From: Ruminococcaceae bacterium UBA1772
Lineage (GTDB): Bacteria; Bacillota; Clostridia; Oscillospirales; Acutalibacteraceae
Direction of reading: 5' to 3'
Assembly (NCBI GenBank): GCA_002314645.1
Contig: DCGS01000016.1
Location: 1-8,874, forward strand
DNA length: 8,874 bases
In this document: positions 5,395 to 8,874 of the stretch, one piece after another
Position numbering within the stretch: the first letter of the stretch is position 1
Layout: the number at the start of each line of letters is the position of its first letter
Notes under the pieces: model-generated
What the model was told of the DNA's origin: nothing
The model's database searches: none
Seen by the model: the letters and a program-made list of their open reading frames with translations, nothing else
Translations under genes and position numbers: made by a program

Positions 5395-6876
5395 TTATCT
5401 GTGATAGAGAGAATCTGACTGGTATTGAGGTTCACAAGTCATATTAATGTGAAGCTTCTTAAAGATGCTTGAGTCAACCTGTGAAAGGATAACTGTTGTA
5501 TGAGCTTCACAGCCTTGGAGCTCTCCAATTTTCCTAAGAGCAAGAGCTGCATTCTTATCAGTTGCAGCCGCAATGGAAAGCGCAATAAGAACTTCGTCTG
5601 TATGAAGTCTTGGGTTCTTGCTGCCAAGAACACCTGTTTTAAGCTCCTGAATTGGCTCAAATACAATTGGTGGAATGAGATGAATTTCATCTGGAATTTC
5701 AGCAAGTTCTTTAAGTGCATTTATGAGCATTGCTGAAGCAGCACCAAGAAGCTCGGTTGTTCTACCTGTAACAATTTTTCCATTTGGAAGTTGAATTGCA
5801 GCAGCAGGCTCATCATACTGATTAGCCTTTTCACAAGCAGCTTCAATAACTGGTCTGTCTTTCTTTTCTACATCAGCCTGGCTCATAAGGAATTCAAGCT
5901 TACGAACAACGTCGTCTTCTACAGTTCCTTTCTTTCTGTCACAAAGGCCAATGTAATATCTACGAATAATTTCCTGCTTAGATGCTTCACAACAAGCTTC
6001 GTCATCAAAAATACAGTTACCAGCCATGTTTACACCCATGTCTGTAGGTGACTTATAAGGAGATTCTCCTGAAATTTTTTCAAACATTGCGTTGAGCACA
6101 GGGAATACTTCAACGTCTCTGTTGTAGTTGACTGTTGTTTCACCGTAAGCTTCAAGGTGGAATGGGTCAATCATATTTACATCATTGAGGTCAGCTGTTG
6201 CAGCCTCATATGCAAGGTTTACAGGATGCTTAAGAGGAAGATTCCAAATTGGGAATGTTTCAAATTTGGCATATCCTGATTTTATGCCACGCTTGTTGTC
6301 GTGGTAGAGCTGAGAAAGACATGTTGCCATTTTTCCGCTACCAGGGCCTGGAGCTGTAATGATTACAAGTTCTCTGCTTGTTCTTATGTATTCATTCTTT
6401 CCAAATCCTTCGTCTGAAACGATGAATGGAATGTTTGAAGGATATCCTTCAATTGGATAGTGCTTGTAAACTGGAATACCAAGGTTTGTAAGTCTTTTCT
6501 GGAAAGCATCAGCTGCTGGCTGATTTCTGTATCTTGTCATTACAACGCTTCCAACATAAAGTCCTACACTCTTAAATGCGTCAATGAGTCTAAGAACGTC
6601 AAGGTCGTAAGTTATACCAAGGTCTCCACGTATTTTGTTTTTCTCAATGTCTCCAGCATTGATTGCAATGACAATTTCAGCCTGGTCCTTAAGCTGAAGG
6701 AGCATTTGAAGCTTACTGTCAGGTTCAAATCCTGGAAGAACTCTTGATGCGTGGTAGTCATCAAAAAGCTTACCGCCAAATTCAAGGTAGAGCTTTCCAC
6801 CAAAGTCCTTAATTCTTTCCTTGATATGCTGTGATTGCATTTCAAGATATTTGTTGTTGTCGAATCCCTGTTTCAT
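5395..6876 (-). CDS. DUF1846 (UPF0371) family protein of unknown function
   Basis: The 493-residue product matches the DUF1846 family in length and in its N-terminus (FGGKLYLEFGGKLFDDYHAS, 25-44; RVLPGFEPDSK, 45-55). The family is widespread in Firmicutes and structures exist, but I know of no established function. The protein is soluble, with no signal peptide or membrane helix. Striking is a strand-loop LVIITAPGPGSGKMAT (170-185): GPGSGK looks like a Walker A loop with Met instead of Ser/Thr after the lysine, suggesting nucleotide or phosphate binding. Other conserved-looking pieces are NMIDPFHLEAYGETTVNYNR (234-253), DMGVNMAGNCI (279-289), and a C-terminal LGSKNPRLHTDEVLIALSIA (417-436). 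The start ATG 6876 has AAGGAG (minus, 6889-6884) inside the 3' end of the sortase gene. Only 2 nt separate the two genes, so they are co-transcribed and probably translationally coupled. The reason for pairing with a sortase is unknown. Confidence 0.9.
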   Translation of the reverse strand: MKQGFDNNKYLEMQSQHIKERIKDFGGKLYLEFGGKLFDDYHASRVLPGFEPDSKLQMLLQLKDQAEIVIAINAGDIEKNKIRGDLGITYDLDVLRLIDAFKSVGLYVGSVVMTRYRNQPAADAFQKRLTNLGIPVYKHYPIEGYPSNIPFIVSDEGFGKNEYIRTSRELVIITAPGPGSGKMATCLSQLYHDNKRGIKSGYAKFETFPIWNLPLKHPVNLAYEAATADLNDVNMIDPFHLEAYGETTVNYNRDVEVFPVLNAMFEKISGESPYKSPTDMGVNMAGNCIFDDEACCEASKQEIIRRYYIGLCDRKKGTVEDDVVRKLEFLMSQADVEKKDRPVIEAACEKANQYDEPAAAIQLPNGKIVTGRTTELLGAASAMLINALKELAEIPDEIHLIPPIVFEPIQELKTGVLGSKNPRLHTDEVLIALSIAAATDKNAALALRKIGELQGCEAHTTVILSQVDSSIFKKLHINMTCEPQYQSDSLYHR

Positions 6877-6878
6877 TT

Positions 6879-7628
6879 TTATTCTCCTTGGTTAGTCTTT
6901 TCGGTATTAATAAGTCGTCCTATAACTACAAATCTTTCAGTCTCTGTACGAGAGGTACAAGTTGATAGGGTAACTATTTTTTCTTTTCCATCTGGTTTAA
7001 TTTCGCCGTAATTGTTTACAGCGTTTGCATACATTTCCTTTTGCCAGTCTCTAAAATCCTGACGTGTGTCAAACATGGTAGTGTAAACCTTGTAAGAGGT
7101 ATCTGTAGTGAACTCGGAAACTATTTCATATGTGTATGTATAGTCCTCGTAAATGATGTAAATGTAAGGATGCTCTTTTAAGTAGTCGTTATCTTTATAT
7201 TTTTTGAGCGATCCAAACATTGAACCGTTCTTAGTGTTGTGACCGTAGACGATGGTGTTGTCATCCGTTAAGTCAATACTACTTGTAGAATTTATAAAGA
7301 TACTTCCAAAGTCACTATAAGTGTGGTTGTATGTGTGCTTTAAGTAGTACTGATTGTTGTTTGTGTGGAGAAGCGGATAACTTACAGGTGTGTCTGGTAT
7401 GTATATCCATCCGAGTATTTCTTTATTTGTTTCCTTAAGTTTTTCAAAATCTATTTTCAGCTCTTCGTCTTCATTTTCTTCGTCTGAAGAGGTGTATGTG
7501 CTTTGAGCATCTTCGTAGATTTCGTCACCTTCATTGTAGTTTGCAATAATGGTGTACATTTTATATGCTGCAAAAATGAAAACGCAAATGAAAACAATTT
7601 CTAAAAAAGTATAAACCCTTTTCTTCAT
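6879..7628 (-). CDS. Class B sortase (transpeptidase)
   Basis: Sortases cleave a C-terminal sorting signal and attach the protein to the cell wall or to another protein. The product (249 residues from ATG 7628) has an uncleaved N-terminal membrane anchor (7-29), an acidic linker (34-58), and a sortase domain. It carries the class B pattern GWIYIPDTPVSYPLLHTNNN (73-92), YYLKH (94-98) and FGSIFI (107-112). Catalytic residues are all visible: His130 in YGH, Cys224 in TLSTC, and Arg232 in ERFVVIGRL. A TTG at 7640 could extend the protein by four residues, but ATG 7628 is preferred because GGAG (minus, 7638-7635) is 6 nt upstream of it and overlaps the TTG. It leads a two-gene operon with the DUF1846 gene. 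Class B enzymes recognise NPQTN-like or NPXTG-like signals and often act on a narrow set of substrates; no substrate gene is adjacent, but the LRR protein at 408-1142 is a candidate. Confidence 0.95.
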   Translation of the reverse strand: MKKRVYTFLEIVFICVFIFAAYKMYTIIANYNEGDEIYEDAQSTYTSSDEENEDEELKIDFEKLKETNKEILGWIYIPDTPVSYPLLHTNNNQYYLKHTYNHTYSDFGSIFINSTSSIDLTDDNTIVYGHNTKNGSMFGSLKKYKDNDYLKEHPYIYIIYEDYTYTYEIVSEFTTDTSYKVYTTMFDTRQDFRDWQKEMYANAVNNYGEIKPDGKEKIVTLSTCTSRTETERFVVIGRLINTEKTNQGE

Positions 7629-7634
7629 CTTAGT

Positions 7635-7638
7635 CTCC
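7635..7638 (-). promoter_or_regulatory. Ribosome binding site selecting ATG 7628 for the sortase gene
   Basis: GGAG on the minus strand is 6 nt from ATG 7628. Because it overlaps the alternative TTG at 7640, the two starts are mutually exclusive in ribosome placement, which favours the shorter protein. Confidence 0.65.
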
Positions 7639-7661
7639 AAAAAATAAAAAATATAAAAATA

Positions 7662-7667
7662 ATTATA
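7662..7667 (-). promoter_or_regulatory. Candidate -10 box of the sortase-DUF1846 operon
   Basis: On the minus strand this reads TATAAT in the context TATAGTATAAT, about 34 nt before the sortase start codon. The position of the -35 holds only a T-run, so the promoter would be weak unaided. The GTCTAAA direct repeats begin right at that position, which would suit an activator. Confidence 0.4.
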
Positions 7668-7684
7668 CTATAAATAATCTTTAA

Positions 7685-7717
7685 AAAAAAGTCTAAATGA
7701 TGTGAAAAAAGTCTAAA
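7685..7717. repeat. Two 13-bp direct repeats AAAAAAGTCTAAA, 20 bp apart, in the divergent promoter region
   Basis: AAAAAAGTCTAAA occurs at 7685-7697 and again at 7705-7717. A related inverted copy, TTTTTAGAC, is at 7779-7787, just before the ribosome binding site of the rightward gene. The 20-bp period is about two helical turns, so both copies face the same side of DNA. This is the layout of a binding site for a regulator acting on one or both divergent genes. AT-rich sequence makes chance repeats likelier, but the GTCTAAA core is not a homopolymer. Confidence 0.45.
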
Positions 7718-7745
7718 AAAATACATGTGATACTTTATTTTTTTA

Positions 7746-7774
7746 TTGAAAAAGATTATAATTAATTACATATT
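7746..7774 (+). promoter_or_regulatory. Candidate promoter of the transglutaminase-like lipoprotein gene
   Basis: TTGAAA (7746-7751) with CATATT (7769-7774) at 17 bp is one option. A perfect TATAAT at 7757-7762 is another, but its -35 position (TTTATT) is poor. Either places the start 25-40 nt before ATG 7800. GAGG (7788-7791) precedes the start codon by 8 nt. Confidence 0.3.
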
Positions 7775-7799
7775 AGTATTTTTAGACGAGGTTTTTGTT

Positions 7800-8874
7800 A
7801 TGGCATTAAAAAATGAAAAAACAAAAATCCGTATTTTGCCAATATTGTTACTTGTCATAGTAATGCTACTTTCGCTATGTGCATGTGATGACGAGTCCCC
7901 TGGCATAGAGACGACCACAGCGCCTCAAAATACGGAGACAACTGAATCGTCCAATGTGGATACTACCGAAGAAATGGCAACGGATGAATTTGGAAATCCT
8001 GTTGCAAACACGACTGGTACCACAGAACCTTGGAGTCTGGATCAAAGTACGACTATGGGTGGAACTACTTCCCATAATACGACTAGAGCAAGCTCACAGC
8101 CAAACACTTATTCAACTTCAAGAACTCAACCAGGAAGTTCAAGTGTTACAACAAGAAATTCTGGTGTTCAGACAACAAGGCCACCAGTTCAAACAACAAG
8201 AGCTCCTGGTAATACAACAAAGGCAACTACTAAAGCCACAACGAAGGCAACTACGAAGGCTAATACCTATTATGCTCCAAAGGTTGCTACTAACTCGGCT
8301 CCGGGAAAGTCCGTTTACAAGTCATCAGATGGCTCGGGTGTTGTAGATTATTCAAACACAAGTTCTGGATACATTATGGTTAAGTATTCTGGTTCTTATT
8401 CAAACATACGTGTAATTGTCAGTGCACCAAATGGTGCAAATCCACAGTATCCAATTACTCCAGGTAAAGGCTACTTTGCTTTACCATTAACAGGTGGAAG
8501 TGGAACATACACGGTAAATATTTACGGAAATAATGGTGGTAACAGTTATTACACTGTTGGAAGTACAAGCATAAAGGTAAGTCTTAGTTCTTCAACAGTT
8601 GCATTCTCTAGACCAAACATTTTCTGTAACTACACATCTTCAACATCTTGCGTAACATATGCCGCAAACAACCTAACTCGTGGTTGTACAAACGACATTC
8701 AAAAGGTTCAAGCAATTTACAACTATGTTGTTAAGAACTTTAGTTATGACTACAACAAGGCTTCTAGTGTAGCATCAACAGCTTATGTTCCTAATCTTAA
8801 TTCTGTATGGTCAAGTAAGAAGGGAATATGCTTTGACTATGCATCTACTATGGCTGCAATGCTTAGAACACAGG
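7800..8874 (+). CDS. Lipoprotein with Thr/Ser linker and transglutaminase-like domain (3' end cut by window)
   Basis: The frame from ATG 7800 stays open for 358 codons to the window edge without a stop. A lipoprotein signal peptide (basic start, hydrophobic residues 12-28) ends in SLCAC, so Cys29 is the likely lipidated residue and the protein is tethered to the outer face of the membrane. Residues about 36-157 are a low-complexity Thr/Ser/Asn linker, including four exact TTKA units (139-154). Residues about 170-262 look like a beta-rich domain (alternating Gly/Ser/Tyr/Val strands such as YIMVKYSGSYSNIRVIVSAP). From about 297 a transglutaminase-like/protease-like fold begins: DIQKVQAIYNYVVKNFSYDY (299-318), then VWSSKKGICFDYASTMAAML (336-355), where Cys344 is the expected catalytic nucleophile. 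The His and Asp of the triad should lie beyond 8874. Such extracytoplasmic domains may act as peptidases or crosslinkers; the substrate is unknown. It is transcribed divergently from the sortase operon. Confidence 0.85.
   Translation, partial: MALKNEKTKIRILPILLLVIVMLLSLCACDDESPGIETTTAPQNTETTESSNVDTTEEMATDEFGNPVANTTGTTEPWSLDQSTTMGGTTSHNTTRASSQPNTYSTSRTQPGSSSVTTRNSGVQTTRPPVQTTRAPGNTTKATTKATTKATTKANTYYAPKVATNSAPGKSVYKSSDGSGVVDYSNTSSGYIMVKYSGSYSNIRVIVSAPNGANPQYPITPGKGYFALPLTGGSGTYTVNIYGNNGGNSYYTVGSTSIKVSLSSSTVAFSRPNIFCNYTSSTSCVTYAANNLTRGCTNDIQKVQAIYNYVVKNFSYDYNKASSVASTAYVPNLNSVWSSKKGICFDYASTMAAMLRTQ
8214..8261 (+). repeat. Four tandem TTKA coding units (12 nt each)
   Basis: The 48 nt encode TTKATTKATTKATTKA in the lipoprotein linker. 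Units differ only at synonymous positions (ACA/ACT/ACG for Thr, AAG/AAA for Lys), so the repeat is maintained at protein level. It resembles the TTTKP linker of the LRR protein at 798-857. Confidence 0.75.

Noticed and set aside
7629..7640. TTG 7640 as sortase start
   Set aside because: The TTG overlaps the GGAG that serves ATG 7628, and no separate ribosome binding site precedes it.
8214..8261. Short tandem repeats considered as a CRISPR-like or minisatellite array
   Set aside because: Units are 12 nt, in frame and without spacers, and they encode a protein linker.
7954..8346. 130-codon Gln/Leu-rich + strand frame
   Set aside because: It lies out of frame inside the Thr/Ser linker of the lipoprotein; its Gln/Leu richness comes from reading the ACA-rich repeats one base shifted. 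The 7800 frame has the signal peptide, the domains and the ribosome binding site.

Overview
The window looks like a chromosomal segment of a low-G+C, endospore-lineage Firmicute, most likely an anaerobic clostridium of the Ruminococcus/Oscillospiraceae-Lachnospiraceae kind. The evidence is the C-terminus of the forespore signalling protein SpoIIR, AT-rich intergenic DNA, AGGAGG-type ribosome binding sites, a class B sortase, and secreted proteins with Thr/Lys 'TTK' linkers of the type common in ruminococcal surface proteins. The genus is inference. There is no sign of a phage, insertion sequence, CRISPR array, tRNA or rRNA.

Layout, left to right. (1) 1-255 (+): the 3' end of spoIIR. (2) 256-407: a short intergenic region with a possible 19-codon ORF overlapping the spoIIR stop, a repeated 12-mer, and an 8-bp dyad around a -10 box. 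(3) 408-1142 (+): a secreted, C-terminally anchored protein with BspA-type leucine-rich repeats and a Thr/Lys linker, closed by a hairpin terminator. (4) 1237-4600 (+): a near-consensus sigma-A promoter drives a three-gene operon encoding a CLC anion transporter with CLC-F-like residues, a cytidylate-kinase-like protein and a MATE exporter. It ends in a perfect 11-bp hairpin that also serves the converging plsY. (5) 4606-5283 (-): plsY, phospholipid synthesis, with a TTG start. (6) 5395-7628 (-): a two-gene operon of class B sortase then DUF1846 protein, 2 bp apart, with a strong terminator after it. (7) 7629-7799: a divergent control region with repeated GTCTAAA elements. (8) 7800-8874 (+): a lipoprotein with a long Thr/Ser linker, a probable beta domain and a transglutaminase-like domain whose catalytic-Cys motif lies just before the window edge, where the gene is cut. 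This last gene has no stop codon in the window and is easy to miss.

Functional reading. The two ends of the window concern the cell surface: an anchored LRR protein, a sortase and a transglutaminase-like lipoprotein. The middle holds membrane transport and lipid synthesis. The most interesting points are the sortase-DUF1846 coupling opposite the transglutaminase lipoprotein with shared repeat elements, the non-canonical sorting signal on the LRR protein, the CLC-F-like residues in a transporter without a visible fluoride riboswitch, and the Walker-A-like motif in the DUF1846 protein. I do not see a clearly new multi-gene system; these are leads.
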